Positions 42,798 to 51,934 of a DNA stretch of 64,000 nucleotides are shown in pieces (the stretch's first letter is position 1; each line of letters starts with the position of its first letter). The notes under the pieces are model-generated. The model did no database searches, was not told the origin of the DNA, and saw nothing but the letters and a program-made list of their open reading frames with translations. The position numbers and the translations under genes are program-made. The DNA comes from JBIQKZ01 sp044464765 (GTDB lineage Bacteria; Pseudomonadota; Gammaproteobacteria; Burkholderiales; Burkholderiaceae_B), in the NCBI GenBank assembly GCA_044464765.1, contig JBIQKZ010000019.1, forward strand, positions 1-64,000, given 5' to 3'.

Positions 42798-44648
42798 TTG
42801 TCTGTCTACCGGATTGCCCGTGCGGCTCTCGTACTGTTTTGTTTTGCCGTCGGAAACGCCTGGGCCAGTAACGGTCTATTCTCGTCGGCCACGGAACCCG
42901 AATTTCTTGAAGCCTCGGATGTATTCAAGGTAGAGGAGGTGAAGCAGCAAGGCCGAGAGTATATAGTCGAAGGGCATATTGCCGACGGCTATTATGTCTA
43001 CCGCCACTCGTTGAAGCTGGTCGACGACAAAGAGAATGCTGTTGATCTGGCTCTGCCTTCTGGAACGCCCCGGCACGACGAGTTTTTTGGCGATACCGTC
43101 ATCTACACCGGCGATACGGCCCGTCTGCGCTTCCCGACGGCTGTAACTGGCCCACTGACACTGCATTGGCAAGGCTGTGCAGAAGACGGTATCTGCTATC
43201 CACCGCAGACGATACAGATCAGCGCGCCAGTAGCAACAGCGGTAGCTGACGGTCAGGCTGTCGAGCAGCCGCCTCAGGCATCGGAACCTGAATCAGCCTC
43301 GGAGCGCGGGCCTGATTCGGCCGGCATGCCTTCGGGCGCCAGCGTTGGCGAGGATCAGGCGGCTGCTCAGCGGCTTGCTGCGCTGGGGCCTATCGCCGGC
43401 ACGCTGCTGTTTTTCGGATTCGGCCTATTGTTGGCTTTTACGCCCTGCACTTTGCCGATGATTCCCATCGTTTCCAGTATGGTCGTTGGTAGCCAGGCCA
43501 AGCCGCGTCGGGCTTTCGTCTTGTCGTCGTCATACGTCCTGGCGATGGCGGGTACCTACGCCGCAGTGGGGGTGGCGGCCGGACTGGCGGGCGCCAATTT
43601 ACAAGCCACGCTGCAGTCGCCTTGGTTGCTCGGCGCCTTCGCAGCACTCTTTCTCATCCTGGCCAGTTCGCTATTCGGTCTGTTCGAGTTGCGCTTGCCA
43701 TCCGCTGTGATGAATCGCCTCCAGGCAGCGGGGCCTGCTCGTTCGGGGGGGAGTATCACCGGTGCGGCGGTGCTGGGTTTTCTGTCGGCGCTTTTGGTTG
43801 GTCCATGCATGACGGCTCCCTTGGCGGGTGCGCTGTTGTACATCGGGCAGACGGGCAGTGCGATCCAAGGGGGACTGGCTTTGTTTGCGCTGGGTCTGGG
43901 TATGGGCCTGCCATTGTTGGCCATTGCAGTGTTCGGCGCCCGTGTGCTGCCCAAGCCCGGTGCGTGGATGGATCGGGTGCGCGTCGCCTTCGGCTATGTC
44001 ATGGTTGGCATGGCAGTGATGATGCTGACACGTTTCCTGACCGGCACGATGAGCCTGTTGCTCTGGGGGGCCTGGATACTGCTGGTGGCGGTGGGGCTCG
44101 TCGCTTGGGCGCAAGCCGTTGCGAACAGGCAGCGGTTGGCGTGGAGCTTGCGTTCGGCGGCGGCATTCATCGGTCTGTGGTCTGTCCTGATGCTTGTGGG
44201 CGCCGCTTCAGGGGGCGACGCCATCTTGCAGCCTCTGGCGCATTTGCGTGGCGCGCCCGCTGCGGTTGAGGCATCCGCCCAGGTCAGCTATGTCCAGGCG
44301 AAATCAGTGGCCGATGTAGATGCTCGCCTCGCGGAAGGCGCCGCGCGCGGTCAGTGGACCTTGATTGATTTCTACGCCGACTGGTGCGTCAGCTGCCATG
44401 TAATCGAGCGCAATGTATTCGGCGATCCAGCGGTTGCGGCGCGACTGGCGCGCATGCAGATCGTGCGGCCCGACGTGACGCGTAATGACGCTACGGACAA
44501 GGAACTGCTCAAGCACTGGGGCGTCATGGGGCCGCCCACGCTCATACTGGTGGGGCCGGATGGTACGGAGCGACGGGATCTGCGCGTGGTGGGTGAGATC
44601 GGCGCGCGCGAGTTTCAGGACCGCCTGGACGCGGCGGGGGTGTCATGA
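42798..44648 (+). CDS. dsbD: Thiol:disulfide interchange protein DsbD
   Basis: This 616-residue protein carries electrons from cytosolic thioredoxin to the periplasm. It has a signal peptide (1-25), an N-terminal Ig-like domain with CAEDGICYPP, a central eight-helix domain with FTPCTLPMIPI and GPCMTAPLAG, and a C-terminal thioredoxin domain with ADWCVSCHVIE. The start is TTG at 42798: a full AGGAG lies 8 bases upstream and the signal peptide begins there. It is the first gene of a redox operon with two TlpA proteins and DsbG. Confidence 0.94.
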   Translation: MSVYRIARAALVLFCFAVGNAWASNGLFSSATEPEFLEASDVFKVEEVKQQGREYIVEGHIADGYYVYRHSLKLVDDKENAVDLALPSGTPRHDEFFGDTVIYTGDTARLRFPTAVTGPLTLHWQGCAEDGICYPPQTIQISAPVATAVADGQAVEQPPQASEPESASERGPDSAGMPSGASVGEDQAAAQRLAALGPIAGTLLFFGFGLLLAFTPCTLPMIPIVSSMVVGSQAKPRRAFVLSSSYVLAMAGTYAAVGVAAGLAGANLQATLQSPWLLGAFAALFLILASSLFGLFELRLPSAVMNRLQAAGPARSGGSITGAAVLGFLSALLVGPCMTAPLAGALLYIGQTGSAIQGGLALFALGLGMGLPLLAIAVFGARVLPKPGAWMDRVRVAFGYVMVGMAVMMLTRFLTGTMSLLLWGAWILLVAVGLVAWAQAVANRQRLAWSLRSAAAFIGLWSVLMLVGAASGGDAILQPLAHLRGAPAAVEASAQVSYVQAKSVADVDARLAEGAARGQWTLIDFYADWCVSCHVIERNVFGDPAVAARLARMQIVRPDVTRNDATDKELLKHWGVMGPPTLILVGPDGTERRDLRVVGEIGAREFQDRLDAAGVS

Positions 44649-45478
44649 GCGGCATTGGTCCATTTCCTATACAGGTCGTCACGGTTATTGCCGCCGTACT
44701 GCTGGCTTGGTTGACAGCACGAATTGTCGGTCGGCGGACGCCCGATGTGCCTTACAAAGCCGCCGGATCAATGATTCTTGACGCCGTGGTTTGGGGGCTC
44801 TTGACTGCACGCTTGGCATACATTGCGCAGTGGTGGGAGGAGTACTCGGCCGCACCCAGATCCATGATCGCCATCGGCGATGGTGGATTTGTCTGGTGGG
44901 TCGGCGTGTTGGTGGTCGTTGCTTACATCTGGCAGCGAACCCGGTCCGCTCAGATCTTGCGCGTCCCCGTGCTGGCGGGCGTCATGGTCGGCGTCGTCGC
45001 ATGGGCCCTCGCGGGCGGGGTGCTCGCTTTATTGCTGCGCTCCGCGCCGCCTTTGCCGGACCTGCAGCTGGCGACGCTGGACGAACACCCGGTTTCACTG
45101 AGCGAGTATGCGGGGCGCCCCATCGTACTCAATCTTTGGGCGAGTTGGTGCCCGCCATGCCGACGCGAGATGCCGGTGTTTGAGCAGGCTCAGACCGATT
45201 TTCCGGATGTGGCCTTCGTGTTGGTTAACCAAGGGGAAAGCGCGCAGCAGGCGCAGGCTTTTCTTGAAAGCGAGGGTTTGAGTTTGACGGATGTTTTACT
45301 TGACCCCGCTTCCGAAGCCATGCGCACAATGAACTCGCGCGGCTTGCCCACCACCTTGTTTTTCGATGCGCAAGGGCGCCAAGTGGACATGCATTTGGGC
45401 GAGATCACCATGCCCAGTCTCAAGGACAAGATGCTGCGTCGTTTCGACCTATCTTCCGGCTCGGGGGCCGAAAAATGA
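44645..45478 (+). CDS. TlpA-type thioredoxin fused to Lgt-like membrane domain
   Basis: This 277-residue protein joins an N-terminal membrane domain (about residues 1-132, four helices) to a periplasmic TlpA/DsbE thioredoxin domain with WASWCPPC (C169, C172) and a cis-proline at RGLPTTLFF. The membrane part (LDAVVWGLLTARLAYIAQWW, GDGGFVWWVG) recalls a shortened prolipoprotein diacylglyceryl transferase, without the catalytic residues being evident. It overlaps dsbD by ATGA and probably takes electrons from it. Its thioredoxin domain is a tandem duplicate of the next gene's. Confidence 0.85.
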   Translation: MSGIGPFPIQVVTVIAAVLLAWLTARIVGRRTPDVPYKAAGSMILDAVVWGLLTARLAYIAQWWEEYSAAPRSMIAIGDGGFVWWVGVLVVVAYIWQRTRSAQILRVPVLAGVMVGVVAWALAGGVLALLLRSAPPLPDLQLATLDEHPVSLSEYAGRPIVLNLWASWCPPCRREMPVFEQAQTDFPDVAFVLVNQGESAQQAQAFLESEGLSLTDVLLDPASEAMRTMNSRGLPTTLFFDAQGRQVDMHLGEITMPSLKDKMLRRFDLSSGSGAEK

Positions 45479-46026
45479 TAACCAAGCTTACACCGGCTTT
45501 ACGCCTACCCATTCTTATTGTCGTCACCCTCGTGCTGATGGCGGGCTGCAATCAGACAGACAACGCAGAAAACTCCTCAACAGCACGGGGATTGGAAGCC
45601 GACAAGCTGGCGCAGCAGGCCGCGCTGCGTTTGCCGGACTTGCAGCTAATGACGCTGGAGGAGCGTCCCGCCCACTTGAGTTCGTATGTGGGGGTGCCGG
45701 TCGTGCTCAATCTTTGGGCGACTTGGTGCCCACCATGCCGGCGCGAGATGCCGGTGCTCGAGCAGGCCCAGACGGCATTTCCCGACATTGCCTTCGTCTT
45801 GATCAATCAGGGGGAAAGCGCGCAACAGGCTAAAGCGTTTCTTCATAGCGAAGGTCTGAATTTGAAGGATGTTCTGCTCGATCCACCGTCCAAGGCGATG
45901 CAGGAAATGCGAACGGGAGGCTTGCCTACTACCTTCTTTTTCGATGCACAAGGGCGCATGGTGGACTTGCATTTAGGCGAGATCACGATGAGCGATCTCA
46001 AAGACAAGATATCACGCCATTTTTGA
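45475..46026 (+). CDS. TlpA-like thioredoxin lipoprotein
   Basis: This 183-residue protein has a lipoprotein signal ending in LMAGC (lipidated C25) and a TlpA thioredoxin domain with WATWCPPC (C85, C88) and a cis-proline in GLPTTFFF. It overlaps the preceding gene by ATGA. Protein and DNA match the previous gene's C-terminal domain closely along most of its length, which points to tandem duplication followed by change of the N-terminus (membrane domain in one, lipid anchor in the other). Confidence 0.9.
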   Translation: MITKLTPALRLPILIVVTLVLMAGCNQTDNAENSSTARGLEADKLAQQAALRLPDLQLMTLEERPAHLSSYVGVPVVLNLWATWCPPCRREMPVLEQAQTAFPDIAFVLINQGESAQQAKAFLHSEGLNLKDVLLDPPSKAMQEMRTGGLPTTFFFDAQGRMVDLHLGEITMSDLKDKISRHF

Positions 46027-46061
46027 CCATTCATCGAACCCAGTACGGATAAGGAACGACT

Positions 46062-46835
46062 ATGTTTGCACAGCGTGTGCTTTTCGCTTTCATGACTGCG
46101 GCGCCTCTCATTCTGATGCCCAGCGGAGGCCAGGCCCAGGTCACGGATAAACCGCCGGTTATCGACGCGTTGGAAGACCAAGGTGTCATCTTCAAGCAGG
46201 AGTTCGAGGCCGGTAAAGGCGTACGCGCCTTCGCCGGTGTCCTGGGCGACAACCCCGTCGCGGTCTACGTTCTGGCTGATGGCAATGCCGTTGCGGGCAC
46301 GCGCCTGAATGCCAAGGGCGAGCCGATTGACCAAGCGACACTGCAGAGCCTGGTTGCCAAGCCCATCAGCGACCAGGCTTGGGCGCAGCTGGAGTCGGCC
46401 ACGTGGGTGCTGGATGGCAAGGCCGACGCGCCGCGTATTGTCTATGCCTTCACCGATGCAAATTGTCCCTATTGCCATTTGTTCTGGGAGGCCGCGCGCC
46501 CGTGGGTGGATGCTGGAAAGGTCCAATTGCGCCACCTGTTGGTCGGCGTCATCAAAGAGGACAGCCCGGCCAAAGCGGCGGCGATTCTTGGCGCAGCCGA
46601 CCCTTCGGCTGCGTTGCGCGAGAATGAAGTCAAGTTCGATCAGGGCGGCATTACGCCCGCCAAGAGCGTACCGGACGATGTACAGCGGACGCTCGAAGAT
46701 AATCAAATGCTCATGCTTTCGATGGGATTTCGAGGCACACCTGGCATCATCGTTCAGGACGACAAGGGGTTGATCCAGAAGTACAACGGCATGCCGCAAC
46801 AGGGCGCGTTGACCGAAGTGTTAGGTCCGCGCTGA
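46062..46835 (+). CDS. dsbG: Thiol:disulfide isomerase DsbG-like
   Basis: This 257-residue periplasmic protein has a signal peptide (1-25), an N-terminal dimerisation domain and a catalytic domain with FTDANCPYCHLFW (C135, C138) and a cis-proline in GFRGTPGIIV. CPYC is the DsbG/DsbC active site. Such proteins repair cysteines and are kept reduced by DsbD, encoded three genes upstream. The ribosome site is AAGGAAC. Confidence 0.9.
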   Translation: MFAQRVLFAFMTAAPLILMPSGGQAQVTDKPPVIDALEDQGVIFKQEFEAGKGVRAFAGVLGDNPVAVYVLADGNAVAGTRLNAKGEPIDQATLQSLVAKPISDQAWAQLESATWVLDGKADAPRIVYAFTDANCPYCHLFWEAARPWVDAGKVQLRHLLVGVIKEDSPAKAAAILGAADPSAALRENEVKFDQGGITPAKSVPDDVQRTLEDNQMLMLSMGFRGTPGIIVQDDKGLIQKYNGMPQQGALTEVLGPR

Positions 46836-46865
46836 TGGATCATCTGAGTACAGACGTACGGAATT

Positions 46866-47687
46866 ATGTGTCAGGCAGAGGGCATGATGCTTAGTGGCGG
46901 GCTGCTTGGGCTTGTAATCGGCGCTGTCTTAGGACTCACTGGGGCTGGAGGCGGTATTTTTGCCGTCCCGGCACTGGTGTTTGGCCTGGGTATGGATATG
47001 CGTGCGGCTGCTCCTATGGCACTCATGGCCGTTGGCTCCGCAGCAATGCTTGGCGCATTGCAAGGGCTGCGCCAAGGCCTTGTCCGATACAAAGCCGCGA
47101 TCGTCTTGGCGACAGCGGGTGCCATTACTGCGCCACTCGGCATCAGGCTGGCTCACTGGCTTCCTTCCCGGTGGCTGAGCTTGATCTTTGTCGCCGTCAT
47201 GCTTGTGGTCGCCTACCGCATGTTCATGTCTTCGCGCGGTGCTCAAAACGATGGCGAGTTGCCCATGGTGCAATCTGGGGTTTGCAAAGTATCCAAGGAG
47301 ACCGGACGCTTCATCTGGAACCCACGCACCGTCACAACGCTGGGTGGTATCGGAGTGGTCTCGGGTCTTTTTACCGGCATGTTGGGCGTCGGCGGTGGAT
47401 TCATCATCGTCCCCGCGCTGGGGTACTTCAGCGAACTTCGCATGCACAGTATCGTCGCAACATCTCTGCTGGTGATTGCACTGCTATCTGTAGTCACCGT
47501 CTTCATTGCGTCGGAACAAGGTCTTTTACTTACTGCTGGGACCTGGGCATTCTCGGCCGCCACACTCGCAGGCATGGCGAGCGCTCGTTTGCTGGTGCCG
47601 AAGATTTCCTCAACGGTATTGCAACGAGTTTTTGCGATCGCCTGCGTTGTGGTGGCGGCCATGATGCTCATGCGCAATATCGGATAG
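46866..47687 (+). CDS. TauE/SafE-family (TSUP) permease
   Basis: This 273-residue membrane protein has about eight helices and two internal repeats with the glycine-rich phrases GAVLGLTGAGGGIFAVPALV and GLFTGMLGVGGGFIIVPALG. TSUP proteins move sulfite, sulfonates or other sulfur anions. Start is ATG 46866 or ATG 46884 (the latter after AGAGGGC); the first is kept with reserve. Its place beside a TsdA-like and Dsb proteins fits handling of sulfur oxyanions. Confidence 0.88.
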   Translation: MCQAEGMMLSGGLLGLVIGAVLGLTGAGGGIFAVPALVFGLGMDMRAAAPMALMAVGSAAMLGALQGLRQGLVRYKAAIVLATAGAITAPLGIRLAHWLPSRWLSLIFVAVMLVVAYRMFMSSRGAQNDGELPMVQSGVCKVSKETGRFIWNPRTVTTLGGIGVVSGLFTGMLGVGGGFIIVPALGYFSELRMHSIVATSLLVIALLSVVTVFIASEQGLLLTAGTWAFSAATLAGMASARLLVPKISSTVLQRVFAIACVVVAAMMLMRNIG

Positions 47688-47761
47688 CCGTTCGTAGACT
47701 GGTGTGCTGTTGCGAACGTGCTTCAGCGCCCATTTCTTTAATTATGGATAAAGGGAGTTCA

Positions 47762-49129
47762 ATGCCCAACCGGAAAATTGATGTCGCCATTATTGGCGCA
47801 GGCACCGCAGGAATCGCTGCATTCCATGCGATAAAGGCTGCAGGCAAGAAAGTGGTACTCATTGATCGAGGGCCGCTGGGCACGACGTGTGCCCGCGTCG
47901 GATGTATGCCGTCGAAAGCTGCTTTGCATGCGGGTATGCGTTGGGAGACCGCAAAGCAATTGCCAGACGGAGCTGTCCTCTTCCCGCGGGGACGACAGGC
48001 TTTGTGGAAACATGCTCGCGAGACACGGGACATGTTGGCGAACGGAGCAGCAGAGCGTACGCGCAATGCGGCAAAGGATAGCTTGATTTTGGCCGAAGCA
48101 AGCTTCATTGAACCCGGCGTTTTGCAGGTAGGATCGGAGCGTCTCGAAGCCGACGCCATCATTGTAGCGACCGGTTCTAGCCCCGTTGTGCCGAAAGCAC
48201 TTGAAGGTGTAGCGACTAGAATCCTGACAACCGATACGCTTTTCGACCAGGATTCACTGCCGAAACGATTGGGAATTCTTGGCATGGGAGCGGTTGGACT
48301 TGAGCTGGGTTTGGCGCTCGCTCGTCTAGACGTAGAAGTAATAGGAGCCGATCAGCGCCATACTATCGGTGGCATTCAAGATCCCATGGTCCAGGAGCGG
48401 GCCATTTCTGCATTCATAAGCGAGTTGCCGATGTGGCTGGGAGACTCGGTGGAAATCAACCCGGCTGGCGACGGTGTGCTCATGCGTACGAGTGAGCATA
48501 GTGCCGTTGTGGACCGCCTTCTGGTCGTCACAGGGCGGACTCCCAATACTGATGCACTGAATCTGGCGGCTGCGGGAATTTCGCTGGATGATCAAGGTAG
48601 ACCCTCTATTGACCCCGTTACCATGCAGGCATCAGATGTGCCGATTTTCTTTGCTGGTGACGTGCAGCCCGACCGGGCTCTGATGCACGAAGCAGCGGAT
48701 GAAGGGCTAATGGCGGCGCACGCCGCGTTGTCCTACTTGCGCGATGAGCAGTGGCCAAGTGCATCACGCCGGGTACCGATGTCGATCTTGTTTACGGACC
48801 CGGATGTTTGCACAGTAGGGGTGTCCTACGATGCCGCGATGCAGGAGGGTGCGATCATAGGGTTGGCCGAAGGCAGTGGCAACGGTCGCTCCAAGATATT
48901 GGGTGCAAAAGATAACCTGCTGCGAGTTTATGCCGAGCCGGATACGGGCATCCTGCTTGGCGCCAGCATGCTGCTGACTCAAGGTGAACATATAGCGCAC
49001 CTGCTCGCCTGGGCGATTCAGGCGAAGCAAACCGTCGATGAGCTACTGACCATGCCGTACTACCATCCCTCCATCGAGGAGATGTTGCAGAGTGCATTGA
49101 AATCGGCGTCCCAGCAAATCGGTACTTAA
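47762..49129 (+). CDS. Dihydrolipoamide dehydrogenase-like flavoprotein
   Basis: This 455-residue flavin disulfide reductase has the FAD site IIGAGTAGIAAFHAI (10-24), the redox cysteines C43 and C48 in TCARVGCMPSK, the NAD site LGMGAVGLELGLALA, FFAGDVQPDR, and the dimer motif YYHPSIEEML with the catalytic histidine. It resembles Lpd but stands without E2/E3 partners; on such islands Lpd-like enzymes may serve lipoate- or thioredoxin-linked redox. The ATG at 47762 follows AAAGGGAG. A long upstream frame extension is not coding. Confidence 0.9.
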   Translation: MPNRKIDVAIIGAGTAGIAAFHAIKAAGKKVVLIDRGPLGTTCARVGCMPSKAALHAGMRWETAKQLPDGAVLFPRGRQALWKHARETRDMLANGAAERTRNAAKDSLILAEASFIEPGVLQVGSERLEADAIIVATGSSPVVPKALEGVATRILTTDTLFDQDSLPKRLGILGMGAVGLELGLALARLDVEVIGADQRHTIGGIQDPMVQERAISAFISELPMWLGDSVEINPAGDGVLMRTSEHSAVVDRLLVVTGRTPNTDALNLAAAGISLDDQGRPSIDPVTMQASDVPIFFAGDVQPDRALMHEAADEGLMAAHAALSYLRDEQWPSASRRVPMSILFTDPDVCTVGVSYDAAMQEGAIIGLAEGSGNGRSKILGAKDNLLRVYAEPDTGILLGASMLLTQGEHIAHLLAWAIQAKQTVDELLTMPYYHPSIEEMLQSALKSASQQIGT

Positions 49130-49156
49130 AGTGACCCACATTCATAGGAGCCGCTT

Positions 49157-49663
49157 ATGACTGTCCATGCCCGTTCGATTCTTAGCTTTGTTCTCGCATT
49201 GTCGAGCTTAATGGTTGCGGTGCAAGTCCCCGCAGCTACTCCCTCTGAGGGATGGAAAGTGATAGATACCAGCCAAAGCTATTCGGAGTTGCTAAGCCAT
49301 CTAAAAGAAGCTGTTTCCGAGAGTGACCTGCAAGTGGTATTTGATGTTGGCCCCACCGAGGCTGCAGCAAAGCGAGGTATCGACATTCCAGGAAACCGAG
49401 TGATTGGTGTGTTCAATAACGAATTTGCCGTCGATATTCTGAGTTTGAGTGTGCCGGCGATGATCGAAGCGCCGATCCGGTTCTATGTGACCGAAGGTGA
49501 ACATGGCCAAGCTACGCTTTCATGGATTCAGCCTAGTCATATATATGCCCCGTATGCCGATTCTGCTGACACTGCAACAAGTGCTAAAAAACTTCGTGAA
49601 AAATCAAAGGAGCTTGATCTTCTCTTTTCGGAGATTGCAATAAACGCCACGCAAGTGAAATAG
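49157..49663 (+). CDS. Periplasmic DUF302-like protein
   Basis: This 168-residue protein has a signal peptide (cleavage after VPAAT-type sequence near residue 27) and a DUF302-like core: YSELLSHLKEAVSESDLQVVFDVGPTEAAAKRGIDIPGNRVIGVFNN, then VDILSLSVPAMIEAPIRFYV. Function of DUF302 is unknown, and it occurs with copper and redox islands. It is 27 bp after the Lpd-like gene. The A+T-richer codon use from here to 52850 differs from the upstream redox genes. Confidence 0.75.
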   Translation: MTVHARSILSFVLALSSLMVAVQVPAATPSEGWKVIDTSQSYSELLSHLKEAVSESDLQVVFDVGPTEAAAKRGIDIPGNRVIGVFNNEFAVDILSLSVPAMIEAPIRFYVTEGEHGQATLSWIQPSHIYAPYADSADTATSAKKLREKSKELDLLFSEIAINATQVK

Positions 49664-49814
49664 AAGAAATGTGTGCTCGCACGGGTTGCCATGGCTATTA
49701 GTCAAGAATGGCAAGCTTGAGGCCTCCTAACGAAGTAACACGATGCTCTAGCTTTCGCGTTCCCTATATAGCGTGGCCTTCGATTCGCAAACTGCTTGAT
49801 TTAACTTCCTAATT

Positions 49815-50141
49815 ATGATGACAGGTATGCAGCAAGATAATGAACTGAAAGTTGTGTTTCACGCCCCGACGCCGGAGGCGCTTCAGCGAGCGCGTAACAA
49901 CGCGATGAACTTGAGACGGGAGGATCCTGGAGCATATGTGTGTATCGTCATTAACGCTGAGGCGGTCGCCGGAGCCTTGGATGAGGCGCATCCAGATGCA
50001 GATGAATTCACTTGGGTGTGTCCGAATACTCTTGCTCGAATCAATAGGGAGAATCGACAGCCACTTCGTTTACTGGATAGAGCCGCAGTCCTTGAGCTTG
50101 TTCGCCTACAACAAAGCGGTTGGGCATACATTCGTTCGTAG
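49815..50141 (+). CDS. DsrE-like small protein
   Basis: This 108-residue cytosolic protein reads KVVFHAPTPEALQRARNNAMNLRREDPGAYVCIVINAEAV, the opening of a DsrE/DsrF-like alpha-beta fold, and ends LLDRAAVLELVRLQQSGWAYIRS. DsrE-like proteins carry sulfane sulfur on a conserved cysteine; here cysteines occur at the VCIV and WVCPN segments. No strong ribosome site is seen; ATG at 49827 is an alternative. The match is to fold pattern only. Confidence 0.55.
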   Translation: MMTGMQQDNELKVVFHAPTPEALQRARNNAMNLRREDPGAYVCIVINAEAVAGALDEAHPDADEFTWVCPNTLARINRENRQPLRLLDRAAVLELVRLQQSGWAYIRS

Positions 50142-50160
50142 CTGTGTGTCCATCCGGCAT

Positions 50161-51849
50161 ATGGTGTTCCCAAGCGCACAGGCAGCTTCTTTCCCGGCCG
50201 GATATTTGCGTTCCGCTACGGTGTTGACCCTGTCTGGTGGCGTACACGCAATGACGTTCGCGACAGGCCCGCTGCCTTCCTGGTCATTGGCGATTGTACA
50301 GATCGCATCTTTGGCGGTGCTTGTGCGTGTCGTTGGCGATGCCAAGTCGCTTAAACAAGCTGCCATACGGGGCTGGTGGTTCGGCGCGGTGAGCTTTGGA
50401 GTCGGTTTGTACTGGCTCTTTATTAGCATGAATCACTATGGAGGTCTTTCCGCTACGCTGGCTGCTGCTGGTGTAATTGCGTTATCGGCCTTTCTGGCTT
50501 TATTTACCGGTATAGCATGTGCAATTTTTTCTTGGTTGCGGCCATCGTCTTTGCGCACAGCGCCACTAATGAGTGCTTTGGCTTGGTCGGGAGCATGGGC
50601 AAGTATGGAGTGGCTGCGCGCTGTGGCCTTTTCCGGGTTCCCATGGCTGAATATCGGCTACGCTCATGTTGATAGCCCGCTGGCAGGATGGGCGACAGTC
50701 CTGGGCGTGCATGGTACCGCGCTGTCAGCTGCGTTCGTAGCGGCTGCACTGGCTACTCTTTGTTCGTTTCCTGCTTCTTTGCGCCGGCCTACCATTTTCA
50801 CGCTATCCGGGCTGCTAGTTGCAGTTGGCGTGGGCGAGCTTTTGACTCATGTCGAATGGTCTTCGGCCGAAGGTAAACCATTGAATATTCGGCTAGTTCA
50901 AGGCAATATTGAGCAGTCTCAGAAGTTTGATCCGGCATTGCTTGAACTGGGCGTTGCCAGACACTTGCAGCTTGCGGCGAAACCGCCTCTTCCTGACGAA
51001 CCAGCTCCCGATCTAATCGTGCTGCCTGAGACCGTACTGCCAGTATTCCAGGATGAACTCGAAACCCATGTCTGGGAAGCGTGGCGCGACATTGCCGAGC
51101 GTCAGCACAGTACGATTGCTATGGGGGCGCCTCTTCGAATCGCACAACCGAGCGGAGAGTTTCGGTATACCAATAGTGCAATCGGTTTTGACGCTAGTAC
51201 GCCGGTGCAGCAGTTGATAGAAGGCACGATGCCGCAGCGTTATGATAAGCGCCACTTAGTGCCATGGGGCGAATATGTGCCACCGGGCTTTGAGTGGTTC
51301 GTGCAGATGCTCGACATGCCCATGGGCGAGTTCGACCGTGGTCCCATCCGACAGACTCCGTTCACGGTAGGCGAGCAGCAACTGGCTTTCAACATTTGCT
51401 ATGAGGACGTGTTCGGGCCGGAAATTCTACCGGCGTTACTCACAAGCTCCGGCAGCGACGAAGGCGCGAGCGTTATCGTCAACATAAGCAATCTCGGCTG
51501 GTTCGGTGATACGTGGGCACTTCGCCAGCATCTACAAATTGGCCGGTTGCGCAGCATTGAGACTGCTCGACCTATGGTTACTTCCACCAACACCGGCATT
51601 ACGGCAGCTATTGATCCGCATGGCCGTGTTCTAGCCGCATTGCCCCCGCACCGCTCTGGTGTGCTGCCGGTCACTGTGCAAGGTATGACGGGCCTGACTC
51701 CGTATACCCGCTTCGGCGATATCCCCGCGCTGATATTGGTGGCGGTCTTTCTGACGATTGCTGCCCGATGTCGTTATAGCCGTCGCTTGTCGAACAGGAG
51801 GCACTCGAACGCGCCGGAGTCCTGCTACAGAAGTAATGGAGGCATTTGA
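50161..51849 (+). CDS. lnt: Apolipoprotein N-acyltransferase (Lnt)
   Basis: This 562-residue membrane enzyme adds the third acyl chain to lipoproteins. It has about seven N-terminal helices followed by a nitrilase-type domain with the triad E290 (VLPETVLP), K363 (YDKRHLVPWGEYVP) and C413 (NICYEDVFG). The start at 50161 is chosen as the first codon giving a membrane N-terminus; upstream the frame overlaps the DsrE-like gene. A second lnt copy is unusual for an ICE; one possible client is the TlpA lipoprotein at 45475. Confidence 0.88.
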   Translation: MVFPSAQAASFPAGYLRSATVLTLSGGVHAMTFATGPLPSWSLAIVQIASLAVLVRVVGDAKSLKQAAIRGWWFGAVSFGVGLYWLFISMNHYGGLSATLAAAGVIALSAFLALFTGIACAIFSWLRPSSLRTAPLMSALAWSGAWASMEWLRAVAFSGFPWLNIGYAHVDSPLAGWATVLGVHGTALSAAFVAAALATLCSFPASLRRPTIFTLSGLLVAVGVGELLTHVEWSSAEGKPLNIRLVQGNIEQSQKFDPALLELGVARHLQLAAKPPLPDEPAPDLIVLPETVLPVFQDELETHVWEAWRDIAERQHSTIAMGAPLRIAQPSGEFRYTNSAIGFDASTPVQQLIEGTMPQRYDKRHLVPWGEYVPPGFEWFVQMLDMPMGEFDRGPIRQTPFTVGEQQLAFNICYEDVFGPEILPALLTSSGSDEGASVIVNISNLGWFGDTWALRQHLQIGRLRSIETARPMVTSTNTGITAAIDPHGRVLAALPPHRSGVLPVTVQGMTGLTPYTRFGDIPALILVAVFLTIAARCRYSRRLSNRRHSNAPESCYRSNGGI

Positions 51850-51934
51850 GAGTCGGGACATCGATATTGGGGAAAACGCCTTTAACGGACTACGACACTT
51901 GCTAAGTGCTCGTGGGATCTGGTCAAGCTAATTA

